64,000 nucleotides of DNA, taken from Halomonas sp. M20. Lineage in GTDB: Bacteria > Pseudomonadota > Gammaproteobacteria > Pseudomonadales > Halomonadaceae. A program made the translations under genes and the position numbers. The notes beneath the pieces are model-generated. The model was not told the DNA's origin. It saw only the letters and a program-made list of their open reading frames with translations, and ran no database searches. Position 1 is the stretch's first letter, and each line of letters begins with the position of its first letter. Location of the stretch: the NCBI RefSeq assembly GCF_020622265.1, contig NZ_JACNMQ010000005.1, forward strand, positions 1-64,000, in the 5' to 3' direction. This document shows positions 42,396 through 51,839 of this stretch, in pieces.

Positions 42396-43897
42396 GAATC
42401 CGCTGGGGTCGTGGCCTGCTGGTCGCATTGGGCCTTGCGATCGGCATTCTGCTGATCGTGATCTTCGTTATCAATCGTCAGACACCCTCGCGCGGCGAGG
42501 CCCCCTTGGATACACCCACAGTGCGTGTCATCGAGGCCGAGCTGATGCCTTTCGCCGTCGAGGCCCGGGGCTACGGCACCGCTCGCCCCGCACGACGCTG
42601 GGATGCCATCGCCAATGTGCCGGGGCGCGTCGTCGAGCGTCATCCCGGGCTGGAAAGCGGCACGCTGCTGGCGAAGGATAGCCTGTTGCTGGAGATCGAT
42701 CCCAGTCGCTATCGGCTTGCCGAGGCTGAAGCCAAGGCCGAACTAGCGAGTCTTGCCGCGGAGAAGGCCCAACTGGAAATGGAGGCCGAAAACACGGGGC
42801 GACTGCTTGCCCTGGAGCGTGAGCGCCTGCGTCTGGCGGAACAGGAGCTGTCGCGTATCCGGCGGCTGGCGAATAGCGGTTCGGTATCGCACTCTCGTCT
42901 GGATACGGAAGAGCGCGCAGCGCTTTCTCAACGCCAGACCGTGCAGTCGTTGGAAAATGAATTACAGCTGATTCCCTCGCGACGCCAGCGCCTGGAAGCC
43001 CAGAGCGAGCAGGCATCCACCAGGCTGGCCCAGGCCCGCCAGGATCTCGACGACACCCGTTTCGTCGCGCCCTACGATCTGCGCTTGGGCGGTGTCGAAG
43101 CAGAGCTTCATCAGTACATCAACGCCGGGCAGCGCTTGTTCAGCGCCGACGGCATCGAGGCCGCCGAGGTGGTGGCCCAGGTGCCGATGGACATGCTACG
43201 ACGCCTGCTCGGTACCCAGATCGTTCGTGATGCGGATGACGAGACTCTGGACATCGCCCAGCGCATGGATCTATCCGTCATCGAAGCCGAGGTGTCCCTG
43301 GTGGCCGGGAAGGGCGCACGCTGGCCGGCCCGGGTCGTGCGGATCGCCAACGGTCTGGACCCAGCCACGCGTACCGCTCAGGTCGTGGTGCGAGTCGACG
43401 AGCCTTATCGGCATGTGGCGCCGTTGACCCATCCGCCTCTGGTGCGGGACATGTACGTGCAGGTACGGTTGACATCCAGGGCACCGGAACCACTGATGGT
43501 GGTACCGGCCTCGGCGGTCCATCAAGGAGAGATATACCGGGTCGACGACGAACGCCGCCTGGTTCGTCAGCCGGTTCGAATCGCCTTCGAGCAGCACGAC
43601 CTGTCGGTGATCGCTGAGGGGCTCTCCATCGGCGAAACCGTGGTCGTGGATGACCTGATGCCGGCGATAAGCGGCATGACCATCGATCCGCGGCGCGACG
43701 ATGAATTGACACGTAGTCTTCGCCGCCAGGCGCTGGGGGAGGTAGCGGAATCGCTGAATAAATTGCCGAACGAGATGAAGCGCGAGACGCACGGAGCACA
43801 GAAGACGAGACATAACATGGGGTTAGGCGAGTCTTCGAGCACCGCGCAACGAAGCGATTCGTTCGTGCAGGCATTTAGTCAGGGGTTCCCGAAATGA
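42392..43897 (+). CDS. RND efflux periplasmic adaptor (HlyD/MFP family)
   Basis: A 501-residue membrane fusion protein. It has an N-terminal membrane anchor (GLLVALGLAIGILLIVIFVI), two lipoyl half-motifs flanking a long coiled coil (about residues 105-215: EAEAKAELASLAAEKAQLEME and onward), then a beta-barrel with RFVAPYDLRLGG. The tail carries an extra 60 or so charged residues beyond the usual end. Both neighbours overlap it by four bases. Together with the downstream RND pump it would export an unidentified compound. Confidence 0.9.
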   Translation: MRIRWGRGLLVALGLAIGILLIVIFVINRQTPSRGEAPLDTPTVRVIEAELMPFAVEARGYGTARPARRWDAIANVPGRVVERHPGLESGTLLAKDSLLLEIDPSRYRLAEAEAKAELASLAAEKAQLEMEAENTGRLLALERERLRLAEQELSRIRRLANSGSVSHSRLDTEERAALSQRQTVQSLENELQLIPSRRQRLEAQSEQASTRLAQARQDLDDTRFVAPYDLRLGGVEAELHQYINAGQRLFSADGIEAAEVVAQVPMDMLRRLLGTQIVRDADDETLDIAQRMDLSVIEAEVSLVAGKGARWPARVVRIANGLDPATRTAQVVVRVDEPYRHVAPLTHPPLVRDMYVQVRLTSRAPEPLMVVPASAVHQGEIYRVDDERRLVRQPVRIAFEQHDLSVIAEGLSIGETVVVDDLMPAISGMTIDPRRDDELTRSLRRQALGEVAESLNKLPNEMKRETHGAQKTRHNMGLGESSSTAQRSDSFVQAFSQGFPK

Positions 43898-46800
43898 TTC
43901 GCTGGTTCGCCGGCCACCCTACTGCCGCCAATCTGCTGCTGATCCTGCTGCTGGCAGCGGGATTATTCGCCGTTCCCGGCCTCAAGCGCGAGACTTTCCC
44001 CGACTACCTGCCCGGTGAAGTCAGTGTCGAGGTGAAATATCGCGGTGCCACCGCCGCGGACGTCGAGGATCAGGTCTGTCGTCGTCTTCACGATGCTTTG
44101 AGCGGCGTGGATTTTCTCGACGAGCTGGTCTGTGTCGCCCAGGACAACCTGGCCAGCGCCACGGCGACCATGGAGGACGACGGCGATATCGGCCGTTTTC
44201 TGGATGATATCTCCACCGAGGTCGAGGCCATCACCGATTTTCCCCAGCGCGCCGATCCCCCGGTCGTGCGCGAGCTGCATCGCAGCGATCTGGTGGCGGC
44301 GGTGGCGGTGGGCGGCGACATGCCGCTGTCCGATCTGGAGGATTACGCCAAGACCCTGGAGGATAGGCTGCTGCGTCTGCCCGGCGTCGCCAAGGTCGAT
44401 ATTCAGGGGCTCTCCCAGCGCCAATGGCAGATCGAGATTCCCCAGGAAGCGCTGGGCCAGTATGGGCTGTCGGCGAGCGAGCTGGCGGCGATCCTATCCC
44501 GCCAGAACATCGACATGCCCTTGGGTATTCTGGAAACCCCGAGCCAGGACATCCAGCTGCGTTTCACCGATCAGCGTCAAGCGCTGCGTGAGCTGCAGGA
44601 TGTGGTGGTCGTCTCCGGCACCGAGGGTGGCGAGCTGACCCTGGGACAGATCGCTTCGCTGCGGGAGAACGTCGAGCGCGAGGAAGAAAAAGTCTGGTTC
44701 GACGGCCAGCGCGCCCTGGTGCTGGAGGTGCACAAGACCCTGCGCGACGACGCCCTGGACGTGATGAATGCCCTGGAGTCGATGGTCGAGAACGAGCGCC
44801 AGCGCCTGGACGGCGATGTATCGCTGACCCTGACCCAGGACATGACCACCATCGTGCGCGATCGCCTGCAGATGCTGGTCGAGAACGGCATCCAGGGTTT
44901 TGTGCTGGTTGTGCTGATGATGAGCCTGTTCTTCCGGCCACGGCTGGCGCTGTGGGCGGTGCTGGGCCTGCCGGTGGCTTTCCTGGGGGCCTTTGCGGTC
45001 ATGGGGCTCGCCGGTTTGTCGTTGAACATGATCACCCTGGTGGCGCTGCTGATGGCGATCGGTATCGTCATGGACGATGCCATCGTGATTACCGACAACA
45101 TCGCCGAGCGTGCGTTGAAAGGCGCCTCGCCTCTGAAAGCCGTGGTCGAGGGAACCCTGGGCGTACTCCCCGGGGTGGTGTCGTCCTTCCTGACCACGGT
45201 GGCGGTCTTTCTGCCGCTCTCTTTTCTGGTCGGTGAGCTGGGCGACGTGCTCAAGGTGCTGCCGGTTGTCTTGATTGCCGCTCTGTCGGCGAGTCTGATC
45301 GAAGCCTTCTTCATCCTGCCGCATCATCTGAAAGGCAGCCTCCATCGCCTGCAGGCCGAGCCGTCGCGGTTGCGTGCCGGCTTCGATCGCCGCTTCGAGG
45401 CGTTCCGGGAGGGCGTCGGGCGTCTGGCCGATGCGGCGATTCGATGGCGCTACGCCTTGTTGGGCAGCGTGCTGATTCTGTTGCTGGGCTCCGGCGGCTA
45501 TCTTGCCGGCGGCCATATCGGCAGCGAAGCCATGCCGGAAATCGACGGCGACGTACTCGAGGCACGCATCCTGATGCCCCAGGGTACGCCGCTGTCGCGT
45601 ACCGAAGCGGTGGCTTCCCGCGTGGAGGAGGCCTTGCGCGAGATCGATGCGCGGCTGACGCCAGAGCAGCCGGATGAAACGCCTCTGGTGCGTGCCATCC
45701 AGGTACGCTTCAACCACAATCCCAGTGCTCGGGAGACCGGAGCCCATGTGGCGACGTTGATCGTCGATCTACTTGGCGCGGAGCGGCGCAGCCTGAGCCT
45801 GAATGAGCTGACTACCGCCTGGCAGAAAGAGATCGGCAATATTCCAGGACTACTTAGTCTGATCATTCAGGAGCCGGGGTTCGGGCCCGCGGGCATCTCT
45901 ATCGAAGTGCGTCTACAGGGGGAGAGCCTGGATGGGCTGAAGGCGGCTTCTCTGGAGCTCTCCGAGTATCTTGGCGGCTATACGGGCGTCTATAACGTCA
46001 TCGATGACCTGCGCCCGGGCAAGCCGGAGCGCCGCCTGTCCCTGGCCGAGGGCGCCCACGGGCTTGGACTGACCACCGAAGAAGCCGCCGTGCAGCTGCG
46101 GGCCGCCATGCTCGGGCAAATCAGCGATACCCTGCGCATCGGCCAGCGGGACATGGAAATCCTGGTGCGTCACGCCGAACAGGACCGCCGGAGCCTGGAT
46201 GATCTCCAGGATCTGACCGTGCAGCTCCCTGGAGGAGGCCGGGTGCCCCTTGAAGTCGTCGCGAACATCGAGAAGGCGCGTGGCTGGGCGCGGATCACCC
46301 GCGTCGATGGCCAGCGTACCGCTACCGTGACCGCCGACGTGGATGCGGCATCGGCCAATGCCCAGGCAATCGTCGACGACATTCGCCGACACTGGCTGCC
46401 GGATTTCCAGACGCGCCATCCTGAGGTGGCGGTCACCTTCGAAGGCCAGGTCGCCCGCTCGGCGGAAACCGGAGGCTCCATTCGTCGCGCGCTGCTGATC
46501 GGGCTGATCGGTATCTTCGTGATTCTCTCTTTCCAGTTCAGAAGCTACGTCGAACCGCTGATCGTCATGCTGTCGATCCCGCTGGCCTTTGTCGGCGCGC
46601 TATGGGGCCATGTGCTGATGGGCTTCTATCTATCGATGCCCTCGATGATCGGCGTGGCGTCCCTGGCGGGGATCGTGGTCAACAATGCCATCCTGCTGAT
46701 TCATTTCATCAAGAGCTACCGCGCCTCGGGACAATCCGCCATCGCCGCTGCCGGTCAAGCCAGTCGCGACCGCCTGCGCGCCATCCTGATTTCGGCGAGT

Positions 46801-47022
46801 ACCACCATCGCCGGGCTCTTGCCGCTGCTGGCCGAGACCAGCGCCCAGGCAGCGGCGGTACAACCATTGGTGATCGCGGTGGTGTTCGGTTTGCTGACCT
46901 CTACCATACTGGTGCTGATAGTGATTCCGGCACTCTATGTGATCTTCGATGATCTGGGATGGGCGCAAGTTGAGGATTCTACGCCACCAGATGCATTGAC
47001 CGATGCAAGCAAACCAACGTAA
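43894..47022 (+). CDS. RND-family efflux pump inner-membrane permease
   Basis: A 1042-residue pump with the usual twelve-helix plan: helix 1 (MIRWFAGHPTAANLLLILLLAAGLF), a large periplasmic domain, the second helix group with GIVMDDAIVITDNIAERALKG, and a second half with VGVASLAGIVVNNAILLIHFIKSYR. The paired acidic residues in GIVMDDA are the proton-relay position. No outer-membrane TolC-like gene follows; the pump must use one from elsewhere. Substrate not predictable. Confidence 0.92.
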   Translation: MIRWFAGHPTAANLLLILLLAAGLFAVPGLKRETFPDYLPGEVSVEVKYRGATAADVEDQVCRRLHDALSGVDFLDELVCVAQDNLASATATMEDDGDIGRFLDDISTEVEAITDFPQRADPPVVRELHRSDLVAAVAVGGDMPLSDLEDYAKTLEDRLLRLPGVAKVDIQGLSQRQWQIEIPQEALGQYGLSASELAAILSRQNIDMPLGILETPSQDIQLRFTDQRQALRELQDVVVVSGTEGGELTLGQIASLRENVEREEEKVWFDGQRALVLEVHKTLRDDALDVMNALESMVENERQRLDGDVSLTLTQDMTTIVRDRLQMLVENGIQGFVLVVLMMSLFFRPRLALWAVLGLPVAFLGAFAVMGLAGLSLNMITLVALLMAIGIVMDDAIVITDNIAERALKGASPLKAVVEGTLGVLPGVVSSFLTTVAVFLPLSFLVGELGDVLKVLPVVLIAALSASLIEAFFILPHHLKGSLHRLQAEPSRLRAGFDRRFEAFREGVGRLADAAIRWRYALLGSVLILLLGSGGYLAGGHIGSEAMPEIDGDVLEARILMPQGTPLSRTEAVASRVEEALREIDARLTPEQPDETPLVRAIQVRFNHNPSARETGAHVATLIVDLLGAERRSLSLNELTTAWQKEIGNIPGLLSLIIQEPGFGPAGISIEVRLQGESLDGLKAASLELSEYLGGYTGVYNVIDDLRPGKPERRLSLAEGAHGLGLTTEEAAVQLRAAMLGQISDTLRIGQRDMEILVRHAEQDRRSLDDLQDLTVQLPGGGRVPLEVVANIEKARGWARITRVDGQRTATVTADVDAASANAQAIVDDIRRHWLPDFQTRHPEVAVTFEGQVARSAETGGSIRRALLIGLIGIFVILSFQFRSYVEPLIVMLSIPLAFVGALWGHVLMGFYLSMPSMIGVASLAGIVVNNAILLIHFIKSYRASGQSAIAAAGQASRDRLRAILISASTTIAGLLPLLAETSAQAAAVQPLVIAVVFGLLTSTILVLIVIPALYVIFDDLGWAQVEDSTPPDALTDASKPT

Positions 47023-47037
47023 CGCGAGGTGTAAGTC

Positions 47038-47529
47038 ATGAACAAGGGACAGGCATGCCGAGCCATTCTGTCGGCTGCTATAGCAGTGAGCCTGACATGG
47101 AGTGCAGGTGCCGTCGCCGCGGAACCAGTGGGCCCAAGGCTGACCGAGAAGCTGCGTGGATTGCTGGTAAAGGAGATGGTCGAGATCGAGTCGGCGATGC
47201 AGGAGACCTATAGCGCCATCATTCAGGGCAAGCACGACGAGGTGGCGCAGAAGGGCCAAGCCATCCATGACAGTTTCATTCTCGAGCAGTCCCTGACCGA
47301 GCAGGATCGTCAGGATCTGATGGCGGCGGTGCCCAAGGAATTTCTGCAGATGGATGAGCGCCTTCACCAGTTGGCAGCGTCGCTGGCCGAAGCGGGGAAG
47401 CAGCAGGATTCCCAGGCCCAGGTCGAAACCTTCAACCGCATGACCGAATCCTGCGTGGCCTGCCACAGCCGCTACGTGACGGACCGCTTCGAGGGTCTGG
47501 AAGGTCAATCGAACTTGATGAGTTGGTGA
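47038..47529 (+). CDS. Cytochrome c'-like periplasmic haem protein
   Basis: A 163-residue secreted helical protein with a signal peptide ending GAVAA and a single haem motif near the C-terminus (ESCVACHSRYVTDRF), the layout of class II cytochromes c and c'. Such proteins can bind NO. It starts 15 bases after the RND permease, an unusual partner for an efflux pump, and is followed by a flavin reductase gene. Axial ligand type is not visible from sequence. Confidence 0.8.
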   Translation: MNKGQACRAILSAAIAVSLTWSAGAVAAEPVGPRLTEKLRGLLVKEMVEIESAMQETYSAIIQGKHDEVAQKGQAIHDSFILEQSLTEQDRQDLMAAVPKEFLQMDERLHQLAASLAEAGKQQDSQAQVETFNRMTESCVACHSRYVTDRFEGLEGQSNLMSW

Positions 47530-47590
47530 GCTGCCGTTCTTGTGGACTAGGCTCAGCGTTTGAGGGTTTTATTTCAGTTGTGGAGGAACC

Positions 47591-49009
47591 ATGGCACGAC
47601 AAGCGAAGTTGGTGATTTTGGGCGCTGGCACGGCCGGGTTGACTGCCCTGAGTGAAGCGCGGCGCTATACGGATGATGTGCTGCTGATCAATGCCGGTCC
47701 TTATGGCACGACCTGCGCACGAGTCGGCTGCATGCCCTCGAAGGCGTTGCTCGAGGTTGCCCATGCCTACGGTCGCCGCGACTGGCTCGAGGAGAGTGGG
47801 ATACGAGGCGCCGAAACTTTCGAGCCCGATTTGCCCACCATTATGGCGCATGTGCGCAAGCTACGGGATCGTTTTATCGCCGGGCCCATTGAGACGGCCG
47901 AATCCTTGGGAGAAAGAAGCATTCACGGCCAGCCGCGCTTTCTCGATCCCACCACCCTCGAAGTCAATGGCGAGCGGATTCAGGCCGAGACCATGATCAT
48001 TGCCACCGGCACTCGCCCCAATCTACCCGAAGCGTGGCGTGCTTTCGGCGATCGCGTAGTGACCTCGGATGAGGTCTTCGAACTCCAGGCGCCGGGTCGG
48101 CGCATCGGCGTGGTGGGGCTCGGACCGATCGGCGTGGAACTGGGCCAGGCCTTCGCTCAACTTGGCTGCGAGGTGCATGCTTTTACCAAGGGGTCGAATG
48201 TAGCAGGATTGAGCGATCCGGAGATCAACGCCAGCCTGCTCAAGGTGCTCAAAAGCCAGATGTCCGTCACTACCGGGGCGGATGTAACCCTGCGCCAAAG
48301 CGACGATGGCGTGATGATTCAAGGAGAGGAGCAAGAGGTCGTGGTCGATTGGGTGCTGGCCTCCCTTGGGCGGCGGCCCAATGTCGAAGGGCTGGGTCTT
48401 GAGAACCTTGGTGTGGAGCTCGACAAGCGAGGCGTTCCCCTTTTCGATGCGTCGACCCTGCAAATCGCCGACCTGCCGGTCTATGTCACCGGCGATGTGA
48501 GTGGCCTGCGCCCGCTGCTGCATGAGGCGGCAGACGAAGGGCGCATCGCCGCTTATCATGCCCTGCACCCGGAGGCCGAGTGTCTTCGTCGGCGTACCCC
48601 ACAAGGCATCGTCTTTACCGAGCCCGGCGCCGGGTATGCGGGGCTGACTCGAGCGGATCTGCCGAAGAGTGGAGTGGTGACCGGCAGCGTCGACTTTACC
48701 CAACAGGGCCGAGCGCTGATGGCGGGACGTAACGCGGGAATCCTGCAGCTATACGCTGACGAGAGTGATGGGCGCCTGCTCGGCGCAGAGATGGTGGCCC
48801 CGGATGCAGAGCACTTGCTGCATCTTCTTGCGTGGTCGATTCAGCAAGAGTTGACCGTTGATCAACTGCTCGAGATGCCGTTCTATCATCCCACCGTCGA
48901 AGAAGGATTGCGCACCGCCTTGCAGGCCGCTCGTCGTGAACTCGGTCAACGGCGCGCGCAGCCCGATCTGCCGCTGTGTCACGAACCGGCGGACTGGGCG
49001 TTGGGATAA
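47591..49009 (+). CDS. FAD-dependent pyridine nucleotide-disulfide oxidoreductase (dihydrolipoyl dehydrogenase family)
   Basis: A 472-residue flavoenzyme with FAD motif ILGAGTAGLTAL, redox cysteine pair in TTCARVGCMPSK, NAD motif GVVGLGPIGVELGQAF and a C-terminal dimerisation domain with MPFYHPTVEEGLRTAL containing the catalytic HxxxxE. It could act as dihydrolipoyl dehydrogenase, or as a mercuric- or other disulfide-type reductase; no lipoyl-complex genes are near. It lies 61 bases after the cytochrome c'-like gene. Its last 31 bases overlap the 3' end of the convergent CDF gene. Confidence 0.88.
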   Translation: MARQAKLVILGAGTAGLTALSEARRYTDDVLLINAGPYGTTCARVGCMPSKALLEVAHAYGRRDWLEESGIRGAETFEPDLPTIMAHVRKLRDRFIAGPIETAESLGERSIHGQPRFLDPTTLEVNGERIQAETMIIATGTRPNLPEAWRAFGDRVVTSDEVFELQAPGRRIGVVGLGPIGVELGQAFAQLGCEVHAFTKGSNVAGLSDPEINASLLKVLKSQMSVTTGADVTLRQSDDGVMIQGEEQEVVVDWVLASLGRRPNVEGLGLENLGVELDKRGVPLFDASTLQIADLPVYVTGDVSGLRPLLHEAADEGRIAAYHALHPEAECLRRRTPQGIVFTEPGAGYAGLTRADLPKSGVVTGSVDFTQQGRALMAGRNAGILQLYADESDGRLLGAEMVAPDAEHLLHLLAWSIQQELTVDQLLEMPFYHPTVEEGLRTALQAARRELGQRRAQPDLPLCHEPADWALG

Positions 49010-50202
49010 AGAGCAGTTTTGTCGGGCCTTGATGCGTGAGACGTTGCCAATAGACAGCGTATGCTCTCGATATAAGGCAGTTCTGCCGCTGCCTTCTGGA
49101 AACGGTCTTCGATCTCATCCAATCGGTGTGAGTCGATATGCTCTGCCGGAAGCTCCAGCACTACCTGCACGCGGCTGCCAAGATAGTGCAGGGTGGCCCG
49201 AGGCAGGCCGTTCGCTTCCGGCAGATCTACCCATGCATCCATCAAGTCCGCCAATATCTGATGTCGCAGCGGCGGGAGAGGTGCCGCTGTATCGCTTGGC
49301 TTCTGTGTATCTACATGTACCAGGACTTCGCTGGCCCGACTCGTCTGCTCGATCAAGCGCCTGCGGGCTTCCTCACTAATGCGGTGTCCTTCGGAGACGC
49401 TGATGTAGGGTGCCACGAGCAAATGGACATCAATCAGCACCTTGCCCGCCATCAATCGCGTGCGTAGATCGTGATGAGATCGCACTCCTTCCACCGCATC
49501 GATGACCGCAGCCAGTTCTTTCAGGGTCTGTGGATCTGCCCCCGTATCCACTAGTTCGCGGGTGGACTGCCAGACGAACTGCCAACCCATGACGCCTACC
49601 ATGGCAGCCACGATCACTGCGGCCACCGCATCGAGCCAGGTCAATCCGGCCAGGCTGCCAAAAAAGGCGCCGATGACGATCAGTGAAGAAAGCGCATCGG
49701 AGCGATGATGCCAGGCATTCGCTTCGATCAGCTTGGAGCCGACACGTCGTCCTACCCGAGCCGTATAGTGATAGAGCGCCTCGTTTGCCAGTACAGAGAC
49801 GAGCGCCGCAAGTAGTACAACCCAGCTCGGTGTCTGTAGGCGCGTGGGATCTAGTATTCCCAGCACGGCATCGTAAATGAAACTACCGGCGACGATCAGC
49901 AGCATGATTCCGATCACTACCGTCGCGGCAGTTTCGAAGCGAGCGTGCCCATAGGGGTGCTCAGCATCCGCCGCTTTGCTGCCGGAATGGCTGGCGAACA
50001 GCACTAAGGTGTCGCCGAGCAGATCCGACAATGAATGGACGCCATCGACCACCAGGGCTTGAGAATGGCCAGCGATTCCGGCAATTATTTTGAGGTTCGC
50101 GAGCAAAAGATTGACTACAGCCCCCACCAGGGTGACACGGGTTTTAAGCTGGCGCGTATTACGGTCGGTGATGGAAGGCTTTTCCGCAGAGGTCGTATGC
50201 AT
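48979..50202 (-). CDS. Cation diffusion facilitator (Zn/Fe/Mn efflux family)
   Basis: A 407-residue metal-proton antiporter with six helices. The metal-binding residues are in VVDGVHSLSDLLGDT (helix 2) and WHHRSDALSS (helix 5), the D/H-x3-D pairs of the FieF/YiiP type. A long cytoplasmic C-terminal domain follows (about residues 215-400), longer than in FieF. It is expected to export divalent metals. Convergent overlap with the preceding reductase gene. Confidence 0.9.
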   Translation of the reverse strand: MHTTSAEKPSITDRNTRQLKTRVTLVGAVVNLLLANLKIIAGIAGHSQALVVDGVHSLSDLLGDTLVLFASHSGSKAADAEHPYGHARFETAATVVIGIMLLIVAGSFIYDAVLGILDPTRLQTPSWVVLLAALVSVLANEALYHYTARVGRRVGSKLIEANAWHHRSDALSSLIVIGAFFGSLAGLTWLDAVAAVIVAAMVGVMGWQFVWQSTRELVDTGADPQTLKELAAVIDAVEGVRSHHDLRTRLMAGKVLIDVHLLVAPYISVSEGHRISEEARRRLIEQTSRASEVLVHVDTQKPSDTAAPLPPLRHQILADLMDAWVDLPEANGLPRATLHYLGSRVQVVLELPAEHIDSHRLDEIEDRFQKAAAELPYIESIRCLLATSHASRPDKTALYPNAQSAGS

Positions 50203-50536
50203 GCCTTGTTGCCTTTTCTAGCGGGGGACAATCCGACTGTGGTTATCCGATGTTGGCGCGAGTACTGCTGAATGTGAAGCCGCCAGCCGAGTCAGTCGAT
50301 CAGTTGCCATCCGATACGCCTCAAGGCGTACTGCCGATCGTCAACCGCGGCGACGATTTTCGTCGCTCCTCGAAACGGATATCGAGTTGGCGCTCGCCCT
50401 TGCCGACGGAGCTGGAACCCGACTCGTGCTGGAGTCCCGGTGTCAGGACGAAAGAATGGCGTCGAGGCGAGACTACTTGAACGACCGGCGCCCTCGAACT
50501 TGGACGCCAGCCAAGCTTGCATACATGAACTCCACG
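50203..50536. other. 334-base gap with no supportable gene
   Basis: All short frames here lack a ribosome site and family resemblance. The stretch is GC-rich with gene-like codon periodicity in places, so it may be a decayed gene end. I see no terminator, promoter box or repeat. Confidence 0.5.
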
Positions 50537-51568
50537 TTACTCGACGGTCAAGATCATCTTGATAGCCTTCTCCTTTGCCGCATCGGTGAAGATATCGTAG
50601 GCCTTCTCGATGTCGTCGAGCTTGAAGCGGTGGGTCACCAGCTCAGCGGGTTCGACGCCGCCGCTCTCGACGACGCGCATCAGCACCGGAATGGTGTCGG
50701 TGTTCACCAAGCCGGTGCGCAGGGTGATGTTTTTGATCCACAGGTCCTGCAGCTGAAGATCGACGCTCTTGCCGTGCACGCCGATGTTGGCGATATGCCC
50801 GCCCGGGCGGACGATGCGCTGGCAGACATCGAAGGTCTCGGGGATGCCCACCGCCTCCATGGCCACATCCACGCCTTCGCCGCCGGTCAGCTTGTCGATC
50901 GTCTCAAACGGATCACCGGCGATGATATCGGTGGCGCCGAGCTGCTTGGCCATGGCCAGGCGGTTCTCGTCCGGGTCGATCATGATGATCCGCGCCGGAG
51001 AGTAGAAGCGTGATGTCATCAGCGCTGCCAGACCGATGGGGCCAGCGCCGACGATGGCCACTGTGTCGCCGAGCTTGACCTCGCCGTTGAGGGCGCCGAT
51101 CTCGTGGCCGGTGGGCAGGATGTCGCTGAGCATTACCGCTGCGGCGCGGTCCATCTCCTTGGGTAGCGGATAGAGGCTGTTGTCCGCATGCGGGATGCGC
51201 ACGTACTCGGCTTGAGTGCCGTCGATCAGGTGGCCGAGGATCCAGCCGCCGTCGCGGCAGTGAGCGTAGACGCCGCGCTTGCAGTAGTCGCAGCGGCCAC
51301 AGGAGGTGACACAAGAAATCAGCACCTCGTCATCGACCTGGATATTGCTCACGCCATCACCGATTTCCTCAACCACTCCCACGCCCTCGTGACCCAGGAT
51401 GCGGCCATCCTCAACAGCAGGCACATCGCCTTTTAGAATGTGCAGGTCGGTGCCGCAGATAGTGGTATGGGTGATGCGGACCACCGCATCCGTGGGTTTG
51501 TCGATAGTTGGGCGAGGCTTGTCCTCCCAACTGCGTTTACCAGGACCGTGAAATACCAATGCCTTCAT
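50537..51568 (-). CDS. Zinc-dependent alcohol dehydrogenase
   Basis: A 343-residue medium-chain dehydrogenase. Catalytic zinc ligands are in TTICGTDLHILKGD and GHEGVGVVEEIGDG; the structural zinc site is CGRCDYCKRGVYAHC. The nucleotide-binding motif is VAIVGAGPIGLAAL with a following IIMIDPDENRL. It is of the threonine/ADH-like NAD-linked group; the exact substrate is not known. A perfect FNR box lies 93-106 bases upstream in the divergent region shared with the cytochrome c peroxidase gene, suggesting anaerobic control. Confidence 0.9.
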   Translation of the reverse strand: MKALVFHGPGKRSWEDKPRPTIDKPTDAVVRITHTTICGTDLHILKGDVPAVEDGRILGHEGVGVVEEIGDGVSNIQVDDEVLISCVTSCGRCDYCKRGVYAHCRDGGWILGHLIDGTQAEYVRIPHADNSLYPLPKEMDRAAAVMLSDILPTGHEIGALNGEVKLGDTVAIVGAGPIGLAALMTSRFYSPARIIMIDPDENRLAMAKQLGATDIIAGDPFETIDKLTGGEGVDVAMEAVGIPETFDVCQRIVRPGGHIANIGVHGKSVDLQLQDLWIKNITLRTGLVNTDTIPVLMRVVESGGVEPAELVTHRFKLDDIEKAYDIFTDAAKEKAIKMILTVE

Positions 51569-51660
51569 GACATTTCTCCCATGACGATGACAAAGCTTTC
51601 AGTGGCAGTCGATTGCCAAGTACCGCTAGTTCAAGATGACATGGGCCTTTTATAACCTTA

Positions 51661-51674
51661 TTGATTCATATCAA
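51661..51674. promoter_or_regulatory. Perfect FNR box between adh and the cytochrome c peroxidase gene
   Basis: TTGATTCATATCAA is an exact FNR/ANR consensus. It lies about 100 bases upstream of adh and about 172 bases upstream of ccpA, so it may serve either or both. Confidence 0.75.
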
Positions 51675-51839
51675 GGCAAGGTTCTATTAGTTAGTTAGAT
51701 TATAAAGTGAAACTGTACGTTCAGAACCGAGATGAGTGAAGGAATCGCTAATATTTCGAGCTTAAATTTCCTGTAAGGCGCCTGTGCATCAATGCGAGTG
51801 CAAGCAAGATAGTTCATCGCGCGAACAAGGGAGATCAGC

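Noticed and set aside
44494-45747. 417-codon minus-strand open frame over the RND permease
   Set aside because: His/Gln-rich shadow translation with no ribosome site or family match.
50387-51013. 208-codon plus-strand frame opposite the alcohol dehydrogenase
   Set aside because: Shadow of the zinc alcohol dehydrogenase gene for most of its length, with no plausible ribosome site.
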